In this document: piece by piece, positions 48,401 through 60,204 of the stretch
Layout: each line of letters starts with the position of its first letter
How positions within the stretch are numbered: the first letter of the stretch is position 1
Assembly: GCA_022559845.1 (NCBI GenBank)
Contig: JAHNEJ010001739.1
Location: forward strand, 62,001-126,000
Direction: 5' to 3'
Source: Amorphophallus konjac
Taxonomy: Eukaryota; Streptophyta; Magnoliopsida; Alismatales; Araceae
Length of the DNA: 64,000 nucleotides
The notes under the pieces: generated by a model
The model's input: the letters and a program-made list of their open reading frames with translations, nothing else
What the model was told of the DNA's origin: nothing
The model's database searches: none
Translations under genes and position numbers: made by a program

Positions 48401-51400
48401 AAGATGATGCTCCCGACCTTCATAAGCACTACATCGCATAAAATCTGTCCTTGGTAGGACTGGAACTGAATGAGAATGACGCATGTAGTGGTGACTGGGA
48501 TAGAAGTGTCATCAACCCAAGTCACGTTGTATGGCCTAAGATGAGGGTGCGTAGGTAGACCTAGACGGGAGACAAAATCTGAAGAGACTGCATTGATACA
48601 GCTCCCGTTGTCAAAGATGACCTTGCAGGGTTGAGATTTCACCATGACGTAGGTTTGAAAGATGGAGGTTCGACGTCAGTCGTCCTCCTGGGGGTGTGTT
48701 AAGATACAGCGAACTACACTGAATCTTCCCTGGCTAGAACTCTCGACAATATCTCCAACCTACATGTACTCGACATGCGTGCCATCAAATCCTGCGTCTA
48801 TTTCCTCAAAGTGGGCGATGAGGTCAGGATCGACCTCATATCTCTCAATGGATTCTTCTTCCTGAGGTGGAAGCTCCACAGGCTGGGGCCCAGTGATGAC
48901 CAAGGCTCGGGTGGGGCAATTGGTGGCAACATGCCCTAGGTTATGGCACCTAAAGTAGCGAATTCCCGAGACAGGGATTGGTTGGGAGGTGCTAGGGATG
49001 GCTCCCTTTCCCTTGTCATCCCTCCTATCAGTTGGCGGAGTGTACTCCAGCCTGGGCACAGCAGCAGGTGCCGGTAAGGGGTTCCTTATGAAAGGAACAG
49101 CAGGGGCAACGGCCCGACGTGAGGTAGCAGTAAGGACATAGGAAGTAGAGGGGCCATGCCTCTCAGGGTAGCGGATCATGGGGTTTCCAGGCTCAAGTTG
49201 GCGGTAGGTGGAAACCTGAAGTGGGACCACCCTTTGAAACCGCTCAACATCTCGAGCAACCTGATAGGCGTGCTCGAGGGTGTTAACCTCTCGCAAGAAT
49301 AGTTTCCGCCGAATGCTCTCGTGTAGGCCAACTCTAAATCGCGAGAGGGTGACAGAGACATCCTCCACGACATGACTCCGAAAGAAGAATTCATCGAACT
49401 TGGCGATGCATTCATCTACAGATTTCCCGTCTTGAGTAAGTTTCTGCCATTGGTCTAAAAGACGCTGATAGTAGGAAGGTGTCAGATACTTCTCCCTAAG
49501 TTTCTCCTTCATTTCTTCCCATGTGTTGATGCGCTCCTCTCGTCTCCTTGCCAGGAGATTCTCAACATTGCACCAGTAGGTCTTGGCTTGACCTAGGAGT
49601 TTCATTTTGACAAACCTCACCCTTGTAGCAGGGGTCATTCGGTGATGCCAATCAAAGTATTGATCCATCACAGTCTCCCAATCAAGGTATGTGGCGGGGT
49701 TTAGAGACCCATCAAAATTGGGAGCGTCTATCTTGACGTTCCGTAAGATGATCTCCTCATCTTCGTGGTCTCTTCCTCGAGGCGCACGATCATCTTGCTC
49801 TCTACCTCGAGAAGCCTGATTCAGGGGGACTCGGTCTCTCTCGTCTCTATGGTTGGCTACGGGATCTCCGCGACCATTCATCCTTCCTTCCTCTCCCTTC
49901 ACATGATCCTCTAAGGCTCGGATCCTATCATCTAGCTCCGCTCGCAATTGGCCTATAGATGCTTCAAATTGGGCTGTAAGATTCTGCTCGAGCTGGGCTA
50001 ACATGCCATGCATGCTATCCTGAGCATGGGTGTTTGTAGTGTTGAAATGCGCTCTAGATAGACCAACGTGGCATGCACGAGCTCGGACCTAAATGATGCA
50101 ATCCTGGGACCGAAGATTAGCAAGGTCCAGACCTTCTTGTTGGCTAATACTCAAAGGGTCAATTTGATTCGCGAAGGGACCGGCTAGGTAGAGTTGCTCG
50201 TCCGTAGGCGAAGTAGTTGTGGAACTACCTCCTGACAGTTACGGTGCCCTAATGTGACAGTTTTAGGGCTTAAGGATAAGTGCATACAAGCTCTCTCTTT
50301 CCATCCACAGCGATACACTCAAGAGACAGGTTGCATGAGTCGGGCTCTCTCTCACTTCGTCGCGCGGCAATTAATAAAGATACTAAATAAGCAAGTTATT
50401 GGAGCACGCACCTCACTAGACTGAAAAGTCTAGCTCCGACCGGAGACGAAGGCGAGTGGAGATGTGCGTGACCACACGGCGTCGACGAAGCTTGAGCGGT
50501 TACAACAAATTCACTCCACGCATGGAGGGTGCAATTATTACAAAATCACTTAATTAAAATTTTCCGCGTAGGGAAACAAACCAGCTCAGAATTTCTCTGC
50601 GCAGGGAGACTCAGGGACACTTACACTCCGCAGATCACGGACTATCTGTCGACGACCAGGCGACCCTGGCGCTGGTCGAGCCACCGGAGTGGACTCGGGT
50701 GCCCCAATCAACACTTCATTCAAATGATATATATATATATATTTATAGATATATTATATATATATATCCATAATAATATATATATTTTTTACTATTGTTT
50801 TTCTAAACACTGCATCAATTTTCAAACTTCTGGCGTGGACGAAGAGACTTCAGCGGAGAATTCTCTGCCCAAAGCGGCCCTCTTTCTTCCGTTCCCACGA
50901 GGTCAAACCCGGGCGGCGGGAGGATGCGGCGGCGCGGGATGCGGTGTAAACGCGTGTGGGTGGGCGCACGCAGGAGGGCGGGCGCTGGCGTCCGGCCACG
51001 CAGCAGGGCCGATGCGGGCGGCGAGGAGCGCGGGCGACGAGGCGTCGAGCGCGAGCGCGGGCGGGGCGGGCGCAGGCGCGGGCGCGGGCGGCCAGGTGGG
51101 CGCGGCAGGCACGGCATAGCGGCGGGGAAGGCCGTTGCGGCCGGAGTTTTTTTTGAATGAGGGCACGGGTGACGATTCCCCGACCTCGCGAACACCCTTC
51201 TCTCTCTCTCTCTCAGCTGAGAGAGATCTCTTCTGGTGTTTTTTTTTTCAATTCTCTCATAACCGAGAGGAAGATCTCTTGTGCTATTCTTTCTCTCTCT
51301 CTCTCTCTTTTTACATACCGAAGTCGGTCGACGTTGTAGAGAAGAACGGCGAGGACGTCAGGGATGAGGGAGATGCCGTTGTTGGGCTCTGATACCAAAT

Positions 51401-54400
51401 TTGACGCGGCGGGGACGCGGAGAGGATCGTCGGCACTCCGATGACACGAATGGGACGGGATAACCACTGCCTCGCGTAGCTCGGCCTCACACCGGACGGT
51501 CTCTCACCGGGCAATCACTCAAATCTCACAAAGGAGCTAGGAGGGAAGGGAAGCAACAAGGGGTAAAAACACCTACGTGGGTTTTCTTTCATAAGCATTC
51601 AATACATAAAATGGTACACTAGCCCCCTTTATATAGGAAAGGCCATATTACACTAGGACAAGAATACCCCTAGACATTTCAACTAAGGACACCCATATCC
51701 TATGACTATTTGGCCTAATAAAACAAAATACAACAACCAGCCTTTGACTATTGGCCAAAATAAAATAAAATATGACTAGTGGTTAATAATACAATATCAG
51801 CACAATACAAATAAAATACACATAAATAAATACATACTCAGGACGCCGAATCTCCGAGCCACAAGCTCGGTGGTGTCGGGGGCGGTGCGACGTTGGCTCC
51901 GTGTGACGGGTCCAGTGGGTTCGGTGTCCCCACCAATCTCCGAGCCACAAGCTCGGTGGTGTCGGGGCGGTACGACGTCGGCTCCGTGTGACGGGCCCGG
52001 TGGGTCCGGTGTCCCCACCAACCTGGCTCCTGACGTGTTGGCTCGTGGGATTTGATCACAGGACCCCTCTGGTGTGGGTCTGGTACACTCTGAGGATCTG
52101 GGGGACGATGAAACATCAGCCTCATACATGGGGGAGTCTCGAGCTCGGTCTCAAATTGCTCTGCTTCCAACACAACCTGATAGGCATGTTCAAGGGTACT
52201 CACATCTCTCCGAAACAAGTCATGCTGGTGGCTCCAACATAGACCCCTTCTAAAATTGGGACAAGATCAGCTCACTCTCCCCACTGACAACGCGTCTCAA
52301 CAGATACTCATCAAACTCAGCAATGTACTCAGATACTGGGTGACTACCCAGGGTAAGGCTTTGCCACTAGTCAATAAGACGAGGGCGACATGTTGCATAC
52401 TTCTCGCGAAGTTTTGCCTTCATCTCATCCCAAATCTCTCTGAGCTCTTGATGTCGCTATCTAAGTTGGCTCTCAATGTTCATCCAATATGTTTTAGCCT
52501 GATCCAATAGCTTCATTTTGGCAAATTAGACTCGCCAAGCTTCAGACATCTCATACCACTCAAAATACTGGTCCATGCCTACCTCCCAATCTAGATAGAT
52601 CTTCAGGACCAGGGATCCATCAAAGCTAGGAGCCTCAATACGCACATTTCGAAGGACTTGGTCATTCAGATCCAACGGGTCTTGGAACTACCTATGCTCA
52701 AACTCATACTCCTGACCATGCCTAGCATCGCCTCTCAGAGTTCTACATACAACTGGAGCTCTCTTGTAAGCATCCACCTCCTCCTCTAGAAGATGCTCCT
52801 CTAAATCGACTACAGGACCTCTCCTCTCATCGGCCCTATAAGCCCTGGGGACTGCGGGGTGGTGATGTGGGTCTCAGCGATCTAACACCCTAGTGGGATC
52901 CAAGCCCAGAGGGCCTCTCCCTAACACGATGACTCAACCAACCACTCCCTGGACCATATGGTCGGTGGCCACATGCCTATCCCCTACGGTCCTAAACGAA
53001 TCCTCAATATGATCAAAACGCTCCTCAAGCCAGAAGTGAACTAAATCACGGGCTAGGATCCCTACCTCACAATCGGTGGTATATTAAATAAATACCAGTA
53101 AAGAAAGTGTCGAGGGAAGTGAGAGACACATACATCGGCACTGGTGCGCGAGAGACGAACACCCAGCAGTCATGTCCCCAAGAAGTAGGAAAGGAGAGGG
53201 GAAAAGTATAATAGACAGCCCACCCCTCTCATGAGGATAATAGGCAATAATAGAGAGTGGGAGGGGACACAATCGGTTGACAAGTAGGGTCAATCGGGAC
53301 GTTGGTGAAACCGGGGGTCAACGGAGGCACCACCGATGTTGAGGGCCCGGATGAAGACTACGACGACTCGTAGGCGTTGACGGCGCTGGCAAAGATGATG
53401 GCGACCATGCAACTGTTGTTGGTGCTGATGTGGCTAGTTGTGTGGTATGGGCACCTAGCCGCGGGCAGATGATGTGGCAGCGATAGACCACAGCTGGCAA
53501 CTGCGGAAGATGTGGCGGTGGCGGTCAGGATGGCCGCTGCTGGTTGGGGCCAGTGGGGTTAGGCGCAACAATGGCATCAAGGGTTGCCACTGTTGCTGTT
53601 GACGTGGTGGAGTCGCGGTGGGGTGGGGGGTTGCTATCGTTGTAGTAGCGGCTGCTATTTGCGGGGAGCAAGACACGAGTAGAGGCTGGGGGTGGTGGAG
53701 ACGGGTTGTAGCGACCCATTCAGTGCAATGGAGATGCCCTCACGATCCCCCTTTTCCCGACAGAGAGAAGGAGAAGTGGAGAGAGTAGATAGAGAGAGGG
53801 AGTGGGATTGTAGTGGCAGTGGCCAACGGCAACGATGGAGGCAACGGTGGCTCACCCTGACCCCTGCTCAGGGACGCCCTTCTTCCTCCTTAAAGAAGAC
53901 AAAAAGAAGAAAAAGAAAACTTGGAATTTGAGTCTGAAATTCTTCATTAATTAAAAAAATGGTTACACTTATTTATAGGGATTAGGCTAACCCTAATCCT
54001 AAATGGGCTCCCTAAACAACTAATGACTAAAATGCCCCTACACTAATGAAAATAATGCAAAAAATAAACCAAAAATACATAAAAATAGAAAAGGCACTAA
54101 TTGGGCCCTAAACGGGCCGAACAAATGCTCAATGGACTCGTCGTCCAACACTCTACGACTCAAACATCAAATGAACCATCCCCGAGCCAAATAGACACCT
54201 GAGTAGCCTGAGTATTCTGACACTGGTAGACGTGTATCGGGTCAAAACGGATCCAGGCCGGTGTCCTCACCGCATGTCATCTTAGAAAGTACTCCAACAC
54301 ATGTTACACAGGGGAACTTACTATTCATACTCATGGTAGACAAAAAATAATATGCACTTCATGATTCACTGATTGACTTCATACTTTATGCTAAACCCAT

Positions 54401-57400
54401 TCTGAGATAGACACCAATCTTAAGCAAAGTTCGCCAACTCGGGGATCCAACTCGTATCAGATCCACGCTGATCCGGTACGAGTCAACCAGACTTGGGTCC
54501 AACTCGGTCGAGTTGCATGTTTGAGATCTTCTGTTATTTTTTTATAAAATTAAAACCTCTTGCAACGTTTGAATTATTTATCCTACATTTTAAGTTGTAG
54601 AATTATTATTCATCAATCTAAAGTATGTATGCATTATTTAGCCTATTTTTCATTCTTAACTAATTTTTGAACATTATATCATTATTAGACAATAAATGAC
54701 TAAACTTGACAATAGAGTTTAATGTGCTTCATCTATGAAATGCATGATCTATGACTTGTTATATCATGATATGATTATTATAACTTTTTTATTTTAAAAA
54801 AACTAATTTTTAGATATTATATTATTATTAAAATAGTTTATAGCGACTCGTACGATCCTAAGCGGATCACGTATCGGGTTCGTCTAAATACGATCCGAGT
54901 CACCCGAGTTGGCGAACCATGGTCTCAAGAGAAGATAGATTCATGCGATCCTGTCTGGTAGGGCATACTCTATTTTTTTAGGTCAACCATTTAAACCTGT
55001 AAAAAGCAAAGGAAAAAAGGGGTTTGCAAATAACCCCATAAAGTATGTGTATTTGTGAAAAACCCTCTACATAATGAATATATGTAAAAAAACCCAAACG
55101 ATCAGGATACACATAACTCCATATTCATCAAATCAAGGTGTTATTTACATGTACAGTGAACATATATGTTTTTTTTTTGGCGAATGCTCATTGTCCAATG
55201 GTCTTTTTTCACAAATACAAGATCTTTCGGAGGATTATATACAAGAAATCCAAAAAAACAATAAAAGAAACAGGTGATCTTGAGTATTAAATAAAAGTCA
55301 CAGACAGGGCAACTCGGTATTCAATATGTGCAATCAAGGAGTTTAGTAGTAGTTTTTTATTTTTTTGAAAAGTGGATGATACCACAAGTATATTAAAAGG
55401 AAAAAGGGAAGTACAAGTATAAGCTATGAGCTCTCAAAAACCCCACTACAAAAAGGGCCTCCCCACTAACTTGGTGTCCCCAGTAACGCCCCAACAACCA
55501 AAAAAGAGGAGTCATAATTCTCCACTTTACAAAGCTCTCTCGCCCAAGTGGCCACTGTCTCACAAACAAAAGAAGTTAACCTATCTTCAAGCCTCGCATC
55601 CCTCTTAAAAATCTTAACCTATCTTCAGGCCTCGCATCCCTCTTAAAAATCCTATTGTTCCTTTGAGGTTAGTAGTAGTTATACCCAAGCAATCTAAAGA
55701 AAAGACAAGTAAACTCTAATATTCCTATAATTGCTTTATATAATAAATGCTTTAATATGTGTGCACACCAGTTTTTGCTTGACTGCATATTCAGAGAGCA
55801 GGTAATAGGGGAAAAGTATGGTATATCACTTTGGAGTTGCTCATGCAAACAAAGGTGTAAAAAATCGGGGATTGGGATTGGATCGCCCGACCCAGATACG
55901 ATCTGGATCAGCAGGAGCGGGCGATCCAAGCCCCATCTGCAACCGATCCAACAATTTCCCGGTTTTTTGAAAAGAGACGGTTAAAATGTTTTTTTATCAA
56001 TGTGGAAGGGCTTGTATACAAATTTCATCTCCCACTTGTCTTCTCGAAGGTTTCAAGGTTTATGTAAAACCAAGGCGATGGCTCCTCCCCTCTGAGGAGG
56101 AGGCAGCGACGACTGCGGCTTCAGTGGCATCGGCACCAGGAGCGGCGAGCCGTGAGGGCATCAGCGGTGGGGACATCAGCGCAGCCGCAGGTGAGTCTGT
56201 TTGTCTCCCCCACCCCCCTTTCTTCTGCTGCTTCTCCTTTCTTTTTAAACCCTGGGATCAATCCAGATCAGTCCAGATTGGCCGAACCCCGTGCTCCTCT
56301 CTCTGCTTTTTCTTTCTTTTCAAACCCTGGGATCAGTCCAGATTGGTCCAGATCAGCTGATCGCAGTTCTCTGTCCGATCCACCCGCTCTCGTTGACTCC
56401 CTATGAGAATCGGGATCAAGCGGTCGGGGTTGAATCAGTTGGGCTTAAAACTGACCGGATCGGCCGATCCGATCCAGTTCTTCCTTCCATGACAACTAGA
56501 ACTATAAATCCTCTCTCCCACCTTTTACAAATGAAAAGCATGAATGCTTAAGCATTCTTTAGAAAACAAAAGGGTTACCTCTCAAATTTGAATAAGGATG
56601 GAAGCTACTGTCGAAGTAAATCAAAAGCATTATACTACCATGCCAAAGTGCACTGGCAGCAGACAGTACCATCGCCGTTGGATTTTAATCAGGCAGCATC
56701 AGTTTCCCCCCCCCCCCCAAAAAAAAAAGGAAACCAGGTGAACTGGAGTGCCATCTGATCATGCACTTGTGCAATTACACAGGGCCCCATGTTCGTGGGG
56801 GCCACTCCAGCCCGCGACAAACAAGCTGCATGCCTAACTCGTTCAGCGCCGGTGGGAGTGGGGCCAGTGGGCCCCCACGAATATGGGACACCAAGTGATA
56901 TGCAAGTGCACGATCGGACGGCACTCGGGGTTTGCCTGGGCACCTCTTTTTCATATTTATTAATATGCCCCTAAATTTCACCCAGACCTACCCCTCCATG
57001 AATTTATGGATGTCGAAAGCACCTAGGACCCGAAATTTTTCTGCATATGCTGCCAGCAGCTTTAAAAAGGGTAGCGCACTGTACCACTTCCCTATATAGG
57101 CAGGCAATATGGAGAGCCACTTGTATATGGGGACATCCAATTTTCTTTTTCTCTTTTTGAATTTTTAACAATATGTTCAACTTCATTTTGATTCACAAAC
57201 AAATTCTCAAAGCAAAATTGAACCAGGGCAGTAGTTCATCAAAATCTAACAGTGTCCTCATGGGTGCTCAGAACAGAGAGGAATAAGTGTCTCATGGTAT
57301 GAAGCTATTCAATCTTTCTTAATGAAAAACTTACTTCAATACTGAGAATTTCATTCTTTTCTCGAAGAGCACTCACTTCCTGCAACACAGAGAACATATG

Positions 57401-60169
57401 CAAAGTGAAAACCAAGCAATGTCCCAAAACCAAATATAAATAATATTAAATCCAATCTGACCTTCTCTAGATCATCATTCACAACGGTGATCTGTGGTGC
57501 ATAAAGATTTATAATGTCCTTTACTTTGAACCTCCTCTTGCACTGAGGGCACTGCAAAGATAATATGGATATCCGATACAAAAGAATATCAAAATAACCA
57601 AAAACACAATGATAATTACATAAACCATTTAATATTGACCAGGATGGATGGAATATTGCAAAATTGTTCAAGTCCTTATGGTTCATTTTGTTTCCATAAT
57701 GATGATAATCTTTCGATGATTCTTTACTTATAGACACCTCTAATCAAGCAAAATACAAAGATGGCTAAAGTGCAAGTCCTTATAATTCATTAGGTTTCAG
57801 AAGCTATGGTAATTTTTCTGTTTAACTCTTTCTTGCACACAGAAGCAAACTTGAGGAACACATGATAAACTGGGTAAAAACTTGAGAAACTGAGTAAGAT
57901 GTTTGTTAGGCAATGCTGGAGGAAAGAAAAGAGAGAATAGTGAAATAGAGAAGGCCACACTTAAGAAATAAATAAGGAGCTTCCTTTTGGTTGAGTATAT
58001 TTTGGTCAACCTTCATGTTGCATAACAAATCTACCAGACATGATTCTCTTTTACAACTTTAGTCTACCATTCCATCTGCACGTACCTTTTATAAACAGTA
58101 AAACATCATTCACTTTGCGTGTAGCTTGGAAACTAAAGAAACCTTACCAGAGGAATTGTAGGCTATTTGAACTCCAGAGAGATTCTCACCATTTAGAATC
58201 CAGGATCATTTACACATGGGACCTTATATAAGGAAAACATATTATAGAGCAACTTAACATCAAAATTTGAGAAACTAAATCAGACCAAACAAACTCAAAC
58301 TAACTATCTTCCACTGGTACTTGACCATTGTTGTGGCAAAAGGGCAAGCACAGTGTGTTAGAGGGTGCTACAGCCCTTGTAGGAGAGAGTCGTCCAACCA
58401 TCTAATGGGACTCAAAACCACAAAAATTAAGTTGGTGTACATGGATGAATTTGATCAGCAAGACCATACAAGAAGCAGCTCCCTATCATCCTGATCATTC
58501 ATCAATGAATTTGTTAAGATATTTTCATTCAGAAAGTGAACCTAAAATAGTGGATGCTAGTAAAAGAGCTCGGAGAAGGCCTAAAATGAGATGGTGCGAT
58601 GTTATTAGGAAGGACATTAGCTTCTTGGGTTTAAATATGAATATAGCACTCAATAGAAATCTTTGGCGGAACAGAATTCATGTAGCCGACCACAAATAAT
58701 TGGGATAAGGCTCTGATGATGATGAAAGTGAGCCTACTCTCATCATTCCATTTTTGCACAGTGATATAAAAACACTTCTCAATCTTCCATTTGTGTATTA
58801 GATAGAAAGAAATACATGTATTATAAACTTGCATAATTCAAATTAAGCACTTCACTGATATATGCAATATTTCATATGAACACCCGACTAGCTTTACCTT
58901 TGTTTTCTCAGAATGTGGATGGTACCACATTTAGTTAAAAACTCACATATGCAACATTGTCCATTAAAACCAGAGATCGATGAGAAAAATATGACATATA
59001 GTAAACAAAAAATAAACAGTACCATCATACTGCCACCCTAAATCTTGAGATTCATATATATTAACAAAGAATAGTGAAAATTCTAGAATTTGTTGATACA
59101 GAAACACCATCCTTAGTTATAACAAATGCATAGATGAAAAAGGCAGTAACTCACCCTAAATCTTGAGATTCATATATATTAACAAAGAATAGTAGAAATT
59201 TCTAGAATTTGTTGACACAGAAACACCATCCTTAGTTACAACAAATGCATAGATGAAAAGGCAGTAACATAAATGCTTACCTTAGCAAAAGTATTACCAC
59301 ATCGTCGAAACCAACTCTCTAAGCATGATCTGCCATACACATGTCCACAAGGAATACAGCTGCATTTCAAAAGAACGGATTTTAGTTCTGATTCATGTAC
59401 CAAAGCTTTAAAGGATCACCACAAGTGCGTGTGTGTGTGTGTGTGTGTGTGCGTGTGTGTGCGTGTTTTAAGAGACAACTGGAGATCAGGGATAATAGAC
59501 AGAACGCAACCAAATGTAGCATGGCAATTGACAACCCTCGGACTGTAAAACTGGAGTTTCTGAACAAAGGGTGATCGTGCGTTGGTTATTGACGTATGGC
59601 TCTACAATTTCACACTGGATTTGCGGATTATCAATTAGCCAGTCCTGTGCTTTCGTGCAATTTTTCCATGTGTTCGCATGATGTGACAACGTTATACGAA
59701 AGGGTTTAGCACTGAGGACTTCTTCTTTCTAGAACTGGAGAAACCTACACTCGAAAGAAAATTTTAATTTGGTAGTAGAAAAAAAAGAACTCACCAGACA
59801 CGATGAACACCTTGGCATGTCCACCGCTCCATACAGATGGGGCAATTGGGGACGGACATGTCTGTGTCCCTCTGAACCGAGCCGGCCTCATCCTCCTCCC
59901 CTCCTCCTCCACCACCACGACTTCCCGCACGCCGCTCCTGGTCCTCGGGCTCATCCGTGACACCCAGGGCTTCGCCCTCCGCCCTCCGCGACACCGCCCC
60001 CGCCCGAGCCACTCCCACACTCCGAGCCGGGGCTTCTACCTGCACATCCCCATCATCCAAAACCACAATTGGTGGATGGGCATTCGCATTCACAGCCCCA
60101 GATTGGACCGAAACGGGTCCAGTATGGACCGAAACGTAGCCTTCGTCGCCGTCTTCCTCCTCCTCCTCC

Positions 60170-60204
<35 letters not shown>

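Larger units (their letters stand above)
20690..52020 (-). mobile_element. element B: chromovirus (Ty3/gypsy), split in its 3' LTR by A
   Basis: The right LTR is 51402-52020 (619 bp). The left LTR is 20690-20886 continued at 45423-45841 (616 bp); both run TGACGCGG to CCCCACCA. The primer site for tRNA-iMet adjoins the right LTR. Flanks AGCTG (20685-20689) and ACCTG (52021-52025) are a candidate target duplication with one mismatch. Excluding A the element is about 6.8 kb. Coding order on the minus strand is gag, protease, RT, RNase H, integrase, chromodomain. A deletion removes the end of protease and the start of RT. Confidence 0.9.
14670..54271 (-). mobile_element. element C: degraded chromovirus (Ty3/gypsy), split by B
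   Basis: The two LTR-like blocks (about 14670-15639 and 53022-54271) share long stretches, such as gaagtgaact(g/a)aatcac, a GC-rich trinucleotide section and ggttacac...tttatagggatt. Between them, on the minus strand, lie gag (52025-53020 plus 20460-20689), protease, RT, RNase H, integrase and a chromodomain remnant (20460 down to 15790). All frames are broken. Removing B/A and the 1.1-kb TIR element leaves an internal region near 5 kb, normal for a chromovirus. Outer LTR edges and target duplication could not be fixed. Confidence 0.75.
13897..57334 (-). other. intron 4 of RFWD3-like gene, 43.4 kb
   Basis: Between donor GAA|GTAAGT (57334) and acceptor tttttgcag (13897) lies one intron made almost entirely of nested transposons. 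Without the C/B/A/D nest about 3.8 kb remains. The stretch 13900-14400 shows no gene. It is notable that the exons on both sides are only 45 and 36 bp. Confidence 0.85.

Noticed and set aside
50815..51195. Arg/Pro-rich frames on both strands
   Set aside because: They result from the GC-rich patch in element B's leader; no domain or conserved start.
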